Part shown: positions 34,566 to 41,775 of the stretch, in pieces
Numbering within the stretch: position 1 is the first letter of the stretch
How the letters are laid out: the number at the start of each line of letters is the position of its first letter
Translations under genes and position numbers: made by a program
NCBI GenBank assembly: GCA_011389815.1
Contig: JAABTP010000021.1
Coordinates: 1-41,775 of the forward strand
Length of the DNA: 41,775 bases
Direction: 5' to 3'
Source: Desulfobulbaceae bacterium
GTDB taxonomy: Bacteria > Desulfobacterota > Desulfobulbia > Desulfobulbales > Desulfobulbaceae
The notes under the pieces: model-generated
Seen by the model: the letters and a program-made list of their open reading frames with translations, nothing else
Databases searched by the model: none
What the model was told of the DNA's origin: nothing

Positions 34566-35276
34566 ATGAGAAACAGCATCAGTTTTCGGCTCTGGGGACG
34601 TTATGCCCTATTTACCGACCCGGTGACCAAGACCGGCGGAGAAAAATGCTCTTACCATGTGCCGACCTATGAGGCCATCAAGGGCGTTTTAAAGTCCATC
34701 TACTGGAAACCCACCATTATCTGGCATGTGGATAAAGTCCGGGTGATGAAACAAATAAAAACACAAACCAAAGGAACCAAACCACTTGTCTGGGGCGGCG
34801 GCAATTCCCTGGCGATTTATACCTTTCTCCACGAGGTGGAGTATCAGGTCAAGGCCCATTTCGAATGGAACGGACACCGCCCGGAACTTACTAAAGATCG
34901 TATTGACGGCAAACATTACAGTATTGCTCAACGGATGCTGGAGAAAGGAGGGCGGCAGGATATTTTTCTTGGTGTTCGTGACTGCCAAGCCTATGTCGAG
35001 CCGTGCGAATTCAATAATCAAGAGGAGAAGGGTTTCTATGATGATGTCCCCGAACTCGCTTTCGGCATGATGTTCCACGGGTTTGATTATCCCGATGAAA
35101 CAGGAACCGATGAACTGGGCAGTCGTTTCTGGCAGCCTGTCATGCGCAAGGGTATCCTGGAGTTTCCCCGACCGGAAGGGTGTACGGTTCGGCGGTTTGT
35201 CCGCAAGATGGCTGCAAAGGAATTTGCCTTGGATGAAAATATGCGCCCGGTGGAACAAGAGGAGGCTGCGTTATGA
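34566..35276 (+). CDS. cas5c: Type I-C Cas5 (Cas5d), Cascade subunit and crRNA processor
   Basis: 236-aa Cas5d. The N-terminus SFRLWGRYALFTDPVTKTGGEK and SYHVPTYEAIKGVLKSIYWKP (in part: RLWGRYALFTDP, VPTYEAIKGVL) is the family signature. In type I-C this protein replaces Cas6: it cuts the CRISPR precursor and stays bound to the 5' handle in Cascade. AGGTG six bases ahead of the ATG marks the start. The stop overlaps cas8c (ATGA). A MITE-like element lies just upstream. Confidence 0.93.
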   Translation: MRNSISFRLWGRYALFTDPVTKTGGEKCSYHVPTYEAIKGVLKSIYWKPTIIWHVDKVRVMKQIKTQTKGTKPLVWGGGNSLAIYTFLHEVEYQVKAHFEWNGHRPELTKDRIDGKHYSIAQRMLEKGGRQDIFLGVRDCQAYVEPCEFNNQEEKGFYDDVPELAFGMMFHGFDYPDETGTDELGSRFWQPVMRKGILEFPRPEGCTVRRFVRKMAAKEFALDENMRPVEQEEAAL

Positions 35277-37294
35277 GTTGGCTGGCCCAATTACATAAGA
35301 CCTATGAACAAGGATTGACGATTGACCAGTCTGCCGTGCCGTTTGAAGAACGGCTCATGCCCGTAAGCCACACCCTGCAGAATGCCCATATTCATATTGT
35401 CATTGATGAGCAGGGGAATTTTAAACGGGCTGCCGTGCTTGAGAAAACACAGATTGTTCTGCCAGCAACTGAGCAATCCGCCGGCAGGTCAGGCACAAAA
35501 GCTCCTCCTCATCCGTTGGCTGATAAAATCCAGTATGTTGCTAAGGACTATTCTGATTACGGGGGACTTAAAAAGTCGTTTTTCGAGGAATACGAACAAC
35601 TGTTAGCCCGCTGGTGTGAGTCGCCCTTTTCCCACCCGAAAGTTTGCGCTGTGCATGCATATATCACAAAAGGCCAGGTTGTTGCCGACCTGATTGCCCA
35701 CCATATTCTCCATGTTGATGAGCAAGGGAAATTGCTTGAGGAATGGCCTGCTGACGACCTCGACGAAAAAAAAACGGAGCCGTTGATCTTTAAGGTGCTG
35801 CCGAAAACCAAAGGAAAAACTGAGCAGGGCAACGCCCTTGTCTGCTGGTCAGTCGAAAATCAAGGCGACGCTGACAGTAAGACATGGGAAGATCAAAGCC
35901 TGCAGCAAAGCTGGGCTGATTTCGACGGCATGACGGAAGGGGCCAAAGGACTGTGTTTTATCCTCGGTCAGGAAGAAAAACTGACGGCCAGCCATCCGGC
36001 CAAATTACGACACACAGGCGATAAGGCCAAGCTTATTTCCGCCAATGATATGTCCGGCTTCACCTTTCGCGGACGATTTACGGATACCTCTAACAGCATA
36101 AAATCAGGGGGCAGTCAGGCTGTCGGCATCAGCCTGGAAGTCACCCAGAAGGCCCATAATGCCCTGCGCTGGCTTATTGCACGCCAAGGGTATCGCAATG
36201 CTGATCAGGTCTATGTTTCCTGGGCAGTGTCGGGAAAAAAGATCCCGAAACCTTTGACAGACACTTGGACCATGCTTGCTACCGCTGAAATTACCAAGCA
36301 GCCGGAAGACGAACAGGAAGAAGAACATCAGGTTGATCATACTGTAGACATAGGAGAAGGCTTCGCTCATAGACTCAATAAATATATCGCAGGATACCGT
36401 CAGGAACTTGAAGCCAGTGAACAGATTGTGGTTATGGGCCTGGATTCAGCCACGCCGGGCAGGATGGGGATTATCTATTATCGGGAACTGCTTGCCAGTG
36501 AATTTCTGGATCGACTCCATGCTTGGCACGAGCAATTTGCCTGGCCCCAGCGGCATACACAGGAATTCCCTGATCCCAAGGGGAAAAAGAAACCCATCAG
36601 AAAAACAATCTGGCCGAAAAGCTGTCCGGTGCCCCGCATTATTGCTGAAGCAGCCTACGGCGACATTCTCAAGAGCAATGACACCTTGAAAAAGAGTGTT
36701 CTGGAACGCATACTGCCCTGCATTGTTGACGGTCGCCCGTTCCCGAAAGACATTATGCTGTCAGCGGTGCGCCGAGCCGGTAATCGAAATAACTGCGAGC
36801 ATTGGGAATGGGAAAGAAACCTTGGGGTGGCCTGTGCATTGTTCAAAGGATATTACGAGCGGCATACAACCCAGCATAAAAGGAGAAACTATAAGATGGC
36901 ATTGGAAAAAGACAGGACAGAAAGAGATTATCTGTACGGCAGATTACTTGCTGTGGCCGAAAAAATCGAAGAAGTGGCGCTGTATGTGGGCGGAGAAAGC
37001 AGACCGACCAGTGCTGCCAGACTGATGCAGCGTTTTGCAGACCGTCCATTCTCCACCTGGTTGACTATTGAAAAGAGTTTACAGCCCTATATGCAGCGAT
37101 TGCAGGGGAACAGAGCAGGCTTTCTGACCAATCGTAAAAAAGAGCTGGATGAAATTCATGCTGCTTTTACAACTGATGACTTTACCAGCGACAAATCCCT
37201 GACCGGTGAATTCCTCTTAGGCTACCATTGTCAACGGATGGAGCTTCGCAAGAAGGTTGAAAAGGAACCTGCGGAAAATAACAGCAAAGAATAA
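35273..37294 (+). CDS. cas8c: Type I-C Cas8 (Csd1), Cascade large subunit
   Basis: 673-aa Cas8c/Csd1, the large subunit that recognises the PAM and helps recruit Cas3. The start SWLAQLHKTYEQ and the later CFILGQEEKLTASHPAKLR, GFTFRGRF, SLEVTQKAHNALRWLIARQGY and VWSWAVSG-like VYVSWAVSGK blocks are typical. The C-terminal part (about 440-640) has the helical bundle regions, including SAVRRAGNRNNCEHWEWERN and LYGRLLAVAEKIE. In I-C an internal start in cas8 often yields a separate Cas11 subunit; an ATG at 36896 (MALEKDRTERDYLYGRLL) after AGGAGAAAC is a good candidate for it. Confidence 0.92.
   Translation: MSWLAQLHKTYEQGLTIDQSAVPFEERLMPVSHTLQNAHIHIVIDEQGNFKRAAVLEKTQIVLPATEQSAGRSGTKAPPHPLADKIQYVAKDYSDYGGLKKSFFEEYEQLLARWCESPFSHPKVCAVHAYITKGQVVADLIAHHILHVDEQGKLLEEWPADDLDEKKTEPLIFKVLPKTKGKTEQGNALVCWSVENQGDADSKTWEDQSLQQSWADFDGMTEGAKGLCFILGQEEKLTASHPAKLRHTGDKAKLISANDMSGFTFRGRFTDTSNSIKSGGSQAVGISLEVTQKAHNALRWLIARQGYRNADQVYVSWAVSGKKIPKPLTDTWTMLATAEITKQPEDEQEEEHQVDHTVDIGEGFAHRLNKYIAGYRQELEASEQIVVMGLDSATPGRMGIIYYRELLASEFLDRLHAWHEQFAWPQRHTQEFPDPKGKKKPIRKTIWPKSCPVPRIIAEAAYGDILKSNDTLKKSVLERILPCIVDGRPFPKDIMLSAVRRAGNRNNCEHWEWERNLGVACALFKGYYERHTTQHKRRNYKMALEKDRTERDYLYGRLLAVAEKIEEVALYVGGESRPTSAARLMQRFADRPFSTWLTIEKSLQPYMQRLQGNRAGFLTNRKKELDEIHAAFTTDDFTSDKSLTGEFLLGYHCQRMELRKKVEKEPAENNSKE
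36896..37294 (+). CDS. Candidate Cas11c from internal start inside cas8c
   Basis: Within cas8c an ATG at 36896 is preceded by AAAGGAGAAACTATAAG, a strong ribosome site with sensible spacing, and would give a 132-aa helical protein in the same frame as Cas8 (MALEKDRTERDYLYGRLLAV). Type I-C systems are known to make their small subunit Cas11 this way from the 3' end of cas8c. The size fits. This is inference from position, ribosome site and family knowledge. Confidence 0.65.
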   Translation: MALEKDRTERDYLYGRLLAVAEKIEEVALYVGGESRPTSAARLMQRFADRPFSTWLTIEKSLQPYMQRLQGNRAGFLTNRKKELDEIHAAFTTDDFTSDKSLTGEFLLGYHCQRMELRKKVEKEPAENNSKE

Positions 37295-37310
37295 TAATTG
37301 GAGACTGACC

Positions 37311-38150
37311 ATGAGCTTGGAAAATAAAATTGATTTTGCCGTGATATTAAGCGTAAAACATGCCAATCCCAACGGAGATCCGTTGAACGGCAACCGGCCC
37401 AGAGTGGATTATGAAGGCTACGGAGAGATCAGCGATGTCTGCCTGAAACGAAAAATCCGAGACCGTTTGCAGGATAATCAACAGCCGATTTTTGTCCAGT
37501 GCGATGAAAAGAAAATCGACGGCCTGCCCAGCCTCAAGGCCAGAGCCGAGTCCGAGGAATTCGGACTGGGTAAGGATACATTTAACAGCAAGAAGACCAG
37601 CCCCGGCAAGGCGGCAGAACTAGCCTGCGCAAAATGGTTGGATGTGCGCACCTTTGGCCAGCTTTTCGCTTTTAAAGGCAGCGGAAAAGACGGAGTATCT
37701 ATCCCTATTCGGGGGCCGGTATCCATTCACTCAGCCTTCAGTGTAGAACCGGTCAGTGTGGCCAGTATCCAGATTACCAAGAGCGTGAGCGGCGAAGGCG
37801 ACGGGAGTAAAAAAGGTTCAGATACTATGGGCATGAAGCACCGAGTGGATGAGGCAGTGTATGTCACTTACGGCAGTATGAATCCGCAGCTTTCGGAACG
37901 TACCGGCTTTACCAACAATGACGCAGAAACCATTAAATCAGTCCTGCCCAAGCTCTTTGAAGGCGATGCCTCTTCAGCCAGGCCGGAAGGAAGTATGGCC
38001 GTGGAAAAAGTAATTTGGTGGCAGCATAACTGCAAGTCCGGGCAATACTCATCCGCCAAGGTACACCGCACCCTGACAGTACATCCTGACGGTAGCTTTG
38101 AGCTTGAAAAGCTGGAAGGGTTGGAGCCGGAGATTATTGAGGGTTTTTAA
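37311..38150 (+). CDS. cas7c: Type I-C Cas7 (Csd2), Cascade backbone
   Basis: 279-aa Cas7c/Csd2, which forms the filament along the crRNA. The start NKIDFAVILSVKHANPNGDPLNGNRPR (in part: VKHANPNGDP) is diagnostic. The middle RTFGQLFAFKG, SIPIRGPVSIHSAF and GMKHRVDEAVYVTYGSMNP, and the end KVHRTLTVHPDGSFELEKL, match the family. ATG at 37311 has TTGGAGA upstream; the frame runs back to 37257 inside cas8c but the extra residues are not Csd2-like. Confidence 0.95.
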   Translation: MSLENKIDFAVILSVKHANPNGDPLNGNRPRVDYEGYGEISDVCLKRKIRDRLQDNQQPIFVQCDEKKIDGLPSLKARAESEEFGLGKDTFNSKKTSPGKAAELACAKWLDVRTFGQLFAFKGSGKDGVSIPIRGPVSIHSAFSVEPVSVASIQITKSVSGEGDGSKKGSDTMGMKHRVDEAVYVTYGSMNPQLSERTGFTNNDAETIKSVLPKLFEGDASSARPEGSMAVEKVIWWQHNCKSGQYSSAKVHRTLTVHPDGSFELEKLEGLEPEIIEGF

Positions 38151-38158
38151 CTGCTACC

Positions 38159-38999
38159 ATGCCCCACTACCTCCGCAACCTCGACACGGACCTTTGCGCA
38201 GCCCTGCGCAGCCCTGCGCACCCAGCTGCGCGACCTCTGGACCCACACCTCCACCGCGCTTGAGGGCAACACCCTCAGTCTGGGCGATACCGCCTTTGTC
38301 CTGCAAGAGGGCCTGACCGTTGCGGGCAAGCCGCTCAAGGATCACCAGGAGGTGGTGGGGCATGCACGGGCAATTGACCTGCTGCACGAGTATCTTCAGC
38401 AGGACAGCACATTGGGTGAAAACGAACTCTTTGCTCTGCATAAAGCCGTACAGACCGAGGCCGTGTTTGATTATTACAAGTCTGTGGGTGCCTGGAAAAA
38501 CGAACCCAACTCCACCGCCGGGACAGTGGATGGCAGGCAAGTCATTTTCGAGTATGCAGCCCCTGCCCACATCCCGGCCCTGATGGAAAGCTGGTTTGCC
38601 TTGTACCGGAAGCAGATGCAGAAAAACAAGGTCGCACCGGAAAATCCAGATATTGCCCTGACCGCCTATGTTCAGCTCCACGCCGCTTTTGTCCGTATCC
38701 ATCCTTTTGCGGACGGTAACGGTCGCCTGGCCCGATTGGTCGCTAACCTGCCCGTGCTTGGGGCTGGGCTGCCGCCCATCATTATTCCAAGGGAACAGCG
38801 TAAAGAATATACTGATGCCCTGTCAGCATGGCATTTTGCTGCCAGCCAGATCAAAGCCGGTGAAGAATTGCTGCCGGAACCGGATAAACTGGAACCGTTT
38901 ACGGAGCTGTGCAGGCAGGCGTGGCAGGGATCAATAAAGTTAGTGGAGGAGGCAAGGAAGAGGCAGGAGGTGCGGGATTCTGCTGCGGAGAGCGGTTAG
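38159..38999 (+). pseudogene. Fic-domain AMPylase gene out of frame by a 10-bp duplication
   Basis: Two frames together encode a class II-like Fic protein. The first (ATG 38159, MPHYLRNLDTDLCAALR) stops at 38261. The second carries the rest, including the Fic motif HPFADGNGRLAR (His at about residue 178 of the joined protein). A tandem duplication GCGCAGCCCT at 38196-38205/38206-38215 causes the shift; deleting one unit gives a single 276-aa frame across TDLCAALRTQLRDLWTH. The inhibitory motif S28-TAL-E32-G33, (S/T)xxxE(G/N), lies after the duplication but before the first start in the second frame (GTG 38352), so a protein from there would lack the inhibitory helix. Fic enzymes transfer AMP to target proteins. 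The gene is placed in the cas operon, 8 bases after cas7. Confidence 0.82.
38196..38215 (+). repeat. 10-bp tandem repeat, slippage site in fic
   Basis: GCGCAGCCCT occurs twice in tandem with a further partial GCGCA. Copy number changes shift the reading frame by one, so one copy (or four) would restore Fic. Confidence 0.85.
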
Positions 39000-39004
39000 G
39001 TTTT

Positions 39005-39072
39005 ACTGGTGCCCAAGCTCTGCTTGGGTATCCTGAAAGAAGCTCAACTTCAGTAAACGAAGCAGAGCTTCA
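39005..39072. repeat. REP-like palindromes after fic
   Basis: CCCAAGCTCTGCTTGGG (39012-39028 region) and a following AAGCTC...GAGCTT pair. The CCCAAGC..GCTTGGG palindrome is of a kind scattered in many bacterial genomes. They fill the gap between fic and the convergent RHH gene. Confidence 0.5.
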
Positions 39073-39339
39073 AAAATCAAGAAAGGAACGGGCTGCTTCC
39101 GGATTTCCCCGAGGTCTGACAGATTCTTCTTTGTACTGCTTCACCTCCTGTATCGCCTCCGCAACAGAAGCACTGACATCATCCATATCAAAGACATCAT
39201 CTTCCCGCAATGTTTTTAAAACGTATTCCCTCATTGACATTCCCAGAAGCAGAGCCTTGGCTTTAACAGCTCTGTGCTCCCAAGGTTCCATTTCAATAAC
39301 CAGTCGTTTTTTCCCGATTCCTTTTGCTTCCGTGTCCAT
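39070..39339 (-). CDS. Orphan ribbon-helix-helix antitoxin-like protein
   Basis: 89-aa protein. GKKRLVIEMEPWEHRAVKAKALLLGMSMREYVLKTLRED is the ribbon-helix-helix pattern (beta strand RLVIEM, then two helices), as in CopG/FitA-type antitoxins and repressors. The acidic, disordered C-terminal part would be the toxin-binding region. No toxin gene is adjacent on either side; the neighbours are the broken fic gene and cas4. It could be an orphan antitoxin or a local repressor. It is transcribed against the cas operon. Confidence 0.75.
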   Translation of the reverse strand: MDTEAKGIGKKRLVIEMEPWEHRAVKAKALLLGMSMREYVLKTLREDDVFDMDDVSASVAEAIQEVKQYKEESVRPRGNPEAARSFLDF

Positions 39340-39392
39340 AACTTTTCCCGTCTTGAATGATCATGTCGCCTGTCCAGAATGTCCGTATATAC

Positions 39393-39421
39393 AAACTACT
39401 TTATCATGTACACTTTGTCAA
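39393..39421 (-). promoter_or_regulatory. Promoter of RHH gene
   Basis: On the minus strand TTGACA (39416-39421), a 17-base spacer, then TAGTTT (39393-39398). A palindrome GTATATAC lies just downstream (39384-39391) and GTACA near 39408; either could be an RHH operator for autorepression. Confidence 0.5.
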
Positions 39422-39543
39422 ATATACATCAAAAGAGAAAGAACTGCTTAATATTTCATGTTAACTTCTTGTAAAACTGCATCAGCGGAGTATACTGCGC
39501 CATCATATATCCGAAATCACATCAACCAACCGGAGAACACACC

Positions 39544-40173
39544 ATGTACACGGAAGACGACCTCCTCATGCTGTCCGCGCTCCAGCATCTCCTGTTCTGT
39601 CCGCGCCAGTGCGCCCTGATTCATCTGGAACAGGCCTGGACAGAAAACCGCTTTACTGCTGAAGGCCGGGTTCTCCACGAGCGGGTCCATACCGCTGCCA
39701 CGGACTCCCGCCGCACTGTGCGGGTGGAATATGATATGCCCATCCGCTCTCTGCGCCTGGGCTTGTCTGGCAGGGCGGATATCGTGGAGATGCATCAGCA
39801 GGAAGATGATTCCTGGCTGCCCTTTCCGGTGGAGTATAAGCGGGGACGACCCAAAAAGGACGACACGGACCGGGTCCAGCTCTGCGCCCAGGCCCTGTGT
39901 CTGGAAGAGATGCTGAACTGCACGGTCCCGGAAGGTGCGCTCTATTATGGTCAGAAAAAACGCCGGACACCGGTGCAGTTTGATGATCGCCTGCGCCAGG
40001 TCACGGAAGAGGCTGCTGCCCACCTGCACGAACTGCTTGCCGCCACTGTCACCCCCACCCCGGAATACAGCCGCCGCTGCGAAAGCTGCTCTTTTATTGA
40101 TACCTGTCTGCCCAAAACTGCTGGAAAGAAAGATCAGGTGCGCAACTATATGACCAGGATGACGCAATCATGA
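39544..40173 (+). CDS. cas4: Type I-C Cas4, PAM-selecting nuclease in adaptation
   Basis: 209-aa RecB-like nuclease that trims prespacers and sets PAM choice together with Cas1-Cas2. Fe-S cysteines: C19 in FCPRQC and C23, with CESCSFIDTC near the C-terminus. Nuclease residues: GRADIVEMH (Asp) and FPVEYKRG (ExK), then QLCAQALCLEEML (Gln motif). Its stop overlaps the cas1 start (ATGA). A 200-base AT-rich stretch upstream probably carries a separate promoter for the adaptation genes. Confidence 0.93.
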   Translation: MYTEDDLLMLSALQHLLFCPRQCALIHLEQAWTENRFTAEGRVLHERVHTAATDSRRTVRVEYDMPIRSLRLGLSGRADIVEMHQQEDDSWLPFPVEYKRGRPKKDDTDRVQLCAQALCLEEMLNCTVPEGALYYGQKKRRTPVQFDDRLRQVTEEAAAHLHELLAATVTPTPEYSRRCESCSFIDTCLPKTAGKKDQVRNYMTRMTQS

Positions 40174-41198
40174 AAAAACATCTGAACACGCTTTTTGTGA
40201 CCACCCAGGGGGCCTATCTGGCCAAAGAAGGGGAAACTGTTGCTGTGCGGGTGGAAAAGAAGGTCAGGCTGCGCCTGCCCGTGCATACCCTGGACGGGAT
40301 CGTCTGTTTCGGTAATGTGGGATGCAGTCCCTTTCTCATGGGATTCTGTGCGGAACGGGATGTGACGATCAGTTTCCTGACAGAACACGGCCGCTTTCTC
40401 GCACGGGTGCAGGGACCGGTTTCCGGCAATGTGCTCCTGCGGCGGGAACAATACCGTCGGGCCGATGACCTGGATTTTTCCGCCCGCATGGCAAGGGCCT
40501 TTGTTAATGGCAAGGTTGCCAACTGCCGCGCTCTTTTGCATCGGGCTGTACGGGATCACCCGGAGAAGCTGGACAGTGAGGCCGTGAACAGCGCAGCAGG
40601 TCACCTCACCGGTCTGCTCAAATCCCTGGGCCGGAACCTGCCCCTGGATGAAGTGCGGGGTACAGAAGGCGACGGGGCCCATGTCTATTTCTCCGTGTTT
40701 GACCATCTCATCATTCGCAATAAAGAGGATTTTTTCTTTGAGAAACGGAGCAGAAGGCCGCCCCTGGACCTGGTCAACTGCCTGCTTTCCTTTCTCTACA
40801 CCCTGATTATGCATGATGTGCGCTCGGCCCTGGAATGCACAGGACTTGATCCGGCAGTGGGGTTTCTCCACCGGGATCGACCGGGCCGGGCAAGTCTGGC
40901 CCTGGACATGATGGAGGAATTTCGGCCTTTAGCTGATCGTCTGGTCCTTTCCCTGATCAACCGGGGCCAGTTACAGGCCAAGGATTTTGTGATGAGTGAA
41001 AACGGTGCAGTACGAATGAAGGATAAGGGCAGAAAGACCCTGCTCGCAGCTTATCAGGAACGGAAACAGGATGTGCTCCAGCATCCTTTTCTTGAGGTAA
41101 AGATGCCCCTGGGATTATTCTTCCATACCCAGGCCCTGTTGCTGGCCCGGTTTCTTCGGGGCGATCTGGACGGATATCCGCCCATGATACAGCGTTAG
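40170..41198 (+). CDS. cas1: Cas1 integrase
   Basis: 342-aa Cas1, type I-C subgroup; with Cas2 it inserts new spacers. The N-terminal beta domain ends with GCSPFLMGFCAERDVTISFL; the helical domain has the metal-binding E166 in RGTEGDGAHVYF, H234 in GFLHRDRPGR and the acidic ALDMMEEFRPLADR around 246-250. All expected catalytic positions are present. Length is typical. Confidence 0.95.
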   Translation: MKKHLNTLFVTTQGAYLAKEGETVAVRVEKKVRLRLPVHTLDGIVCFGNVGCSPFLMGFCAERDVTISFLTEHGRFLARVQGPVSGNVLLRREQYRRADDLDFSARMARAFVNGKVANCRALLHRAVRDHPEKLDSEAVNSAAGHLTGLLKSLGRNLPLDEVRGTEGDGAHVYFSVFDHLIIRNKEDFFFEKRSRRPPLDLVNCLLSFLYTLIMHDVRSALECTGLDPAVGFLHRDRPGRASLALDMMEEFRPLADRLVLSLINRGQLQAKDFVMSENGAVRMKDKGRKTLLAAYQERKQDVLQHPFLEVKMPLGLFFHTQALLLARFLRGDLDGYPPMIQR

Positions 41199-41290
41199 CA
41201 GGGGCAGGCCCCTGTGCCTGCCCGGTTAGTAAGGGCAAGACCTGCCCAACAGGACATGGGCGAACACAGGGGTTCGCCCCTACGACAATC
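41199..41290. repeat. REP-like palindrome cluster between cas1 and cas2
   Basis: Two palindromic units: GGGGCAGGCCCCTGTGCCTGCCC and, further on, GGGCGAACACAGGGGTTCGCCC followed by CTACGA. The second is of the GTAGGGGCGAACCCCTGTGTTCGCCC kind found repeatedly in many environmental genomes. They separate cas1 from cas2 by 109 bases, an unusually large gap. Confidence 0.6.
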
Positions 41291-41307
41291 ACCGTAAGGA
41301 GGAAAAT

Positions 41308-41598
41308 ATGTTTGTCCTGGTCAGTTATGATGTAAAAACAAGCGATAGAACCGGGCCCAAACGCCTGCGCCGGGTGGCCAAGGTCTGCCGGGATTACGGA
41401 CAGCGGGTTCAGTATTCCGTGTTCGAGTGCATTGTCTCGCCGGATAAATGGGTGGTGATGCGGGAGCGGTTGATTAATGAGATTGATAAGGATGTGGACA
41501 GCCTGCGTTTTTATTTCCTCGGTTCCAACTGGAAACACCGGGTGGAGCATATCGGGGCCAAGGAGAGTATTGATCAGGAGGGTACCTTGATTGTCTGA
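41308..41598 (+). CDS. cas2: Cas2, adaptation subunit
   Basis: 96-aa Cas2. MFVLVSYDVKTSD carries the conserved Asp after beta 1; GQRVQYSVFECIV and RFYFLGSNW complete the ferredoxin fold. GTAAGGAGG upstream of the ATG gives a strong ribosome site. In I-C loci the array normally follows cas2; here only 100 bases of REP-like DNA precede the contig-end repeat. Confidence 0.95.
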   Translation: MFVLVSYDVKTSDRTGPKRLRRVAKVCRDYGQRVQYSVFECIVSPDKWVVMRERLINEIDKDVDSLRFYFLGSNWKHRVEHIGAKESIDQEGTLIV

Positions 41599-41653
41599 TT
41601 GACGGTCCAGGAAGGAAGTGGCATTATGGAGATATTATGATGCTGTGTTAGCT

Positions 41654-41672
41654 GGGCGACCGCCGGTCGCCC
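41654..41672. repeat. Palindrome downstream of cas2
   Basis: GGGCGACC-GCC-GGTCGCCC, perfect 8-bp arms with a 3-base loop, followed by REP-like GTGCGAACCCCTAA. It may end the cas transcript, though no T run follows. Confidence 0.6.
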
Positions 41673-41701
41673 TTACCAGAACCGCTTGTGCGAACCCCTA
41701 A

Positions 41702-41775
41702 CCCAAGTTCGTGACATAAAAAGTCAAAGTTATGCAAAAACAACAAGTTGCTTATTTTTTGACTATTCCTATGGC
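41702..41775 (+). repeat. 74-bp end repeat, right copy
   Basis: Exact reverse complement of 4-77. The boundary at 41701/41702 abuts REP-like DNA instead of ISL3 DNA, which fixes the element terminus as CCCAAGTTCGTGACATAAAA. From ATG at 41732 a frame stays open to the edge (MQKQQVAYFLTIPM), possibly the start of the element's own protein. If a CRISPR array originally followed cas2, this insertion separates or replaces it. Confidence 0.8.

Noticed and set aside
39070-39339. RHH protein as antitoxin for the Fic protein (FicT/FicA-like pair)
   Set aside because: FicA-type antitoxins carry the (S/T)xxxE(G/N) motif, which is absent here; the Fic protein carries its own copy. The genes are also convergent rather than co-directional.

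Overview
The window looks like a chromosomal contig from a deltaproteobacterial sulfate reducer or relative (Desulfobulbaceae, possibly cable-bacterium-like). This is inferred from the futalosine menaquinone genes, RNase Y, a zapB/zapA/6S RNA block, a DUF3786 Fe-S protein and an accessory complement of NACHT and Rpn genes. No taxonomic search was possible. The two window ends carry the same 74-bp sequence in inverted orientation (4-77 and 41702-41775), so the contig probably broke at copies of one mobile element.

Left arm (1-7.7 kb, minus strand): a tightly coupled four-gene operon. It encodes a 1073-aa fusion of several Cas7-like RAMP domains, a 294-aa zinc-ribbon protein of unknown family, a Cas6-type RAMP endoribonuclease, and a NACHT STAND NTPase. 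There is no Cas10, no cas1/cas2 and no array beside it. The three upstream genes are open. The NACHT gene is broken by a nonsense codon and a frameshift and is cut off by an ISL3-type element, which is itself cut by the contig-end repeat. This is the best candidate for an undescribed system: a Cas10-less giant RAMP effector with a dedicated Cas6 and a NACHT partner, comparable in layout but not in parts to type III-E gRAMP/TPR-CHAT.

Core (7.9-28 kb): housekeeping genes. They comprise mqnC, aminofutalosine deaminase and mqnA; a Nudix hydrolase; zapB-like, zapA and 6S RNA; rny and tyrS; a Fur-family regulator; a PD-(D/E)XK-like protein; a radical SAM protein with a small partner; glucan phosphorylase; OmpH/Skp, DUF3786 and the heptose kinase; yicC, remA (DUF370) and gmk; rlmB and a DUF6398 protein.

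Junk zone (28.1-30.0 kb): a TPR-gene relic, a REP-like palindrome, a decayed heptad-repeat gene (about 15 units of 21 bp) and an Rpn-family nuclease gene.

Right arm (30.2-41.6 kb, plus strand): a type I-C CRISPR-Cas locus, cas3-cas5-cas8c-cas7-cas4-cas1-cas2, with open cas genes. It is split by two accessory insertions. Between cas3 and cas5 lies an Abi_2/HEPN gene interrupted by a 326-bp MITE-like element (21-bp TIRs, 9-bp target duplication), then a half-repeat CRISPR remnant and a second 167-bp MITE-like element. Between cas7 and cas4 lies a Fic gene thrown out of frame by a 10-bp tandem duplication, and an orphan ribbon-helix-helix antitoxin. No intact CRISPR array is in the window; one may lie beyond the right end.

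Across both CRISPR loci the accessory killer-type genes (NACHT, HEPN Abi, Fic) are each disrupted by a different lesion while the adjacent cas genes remain open.
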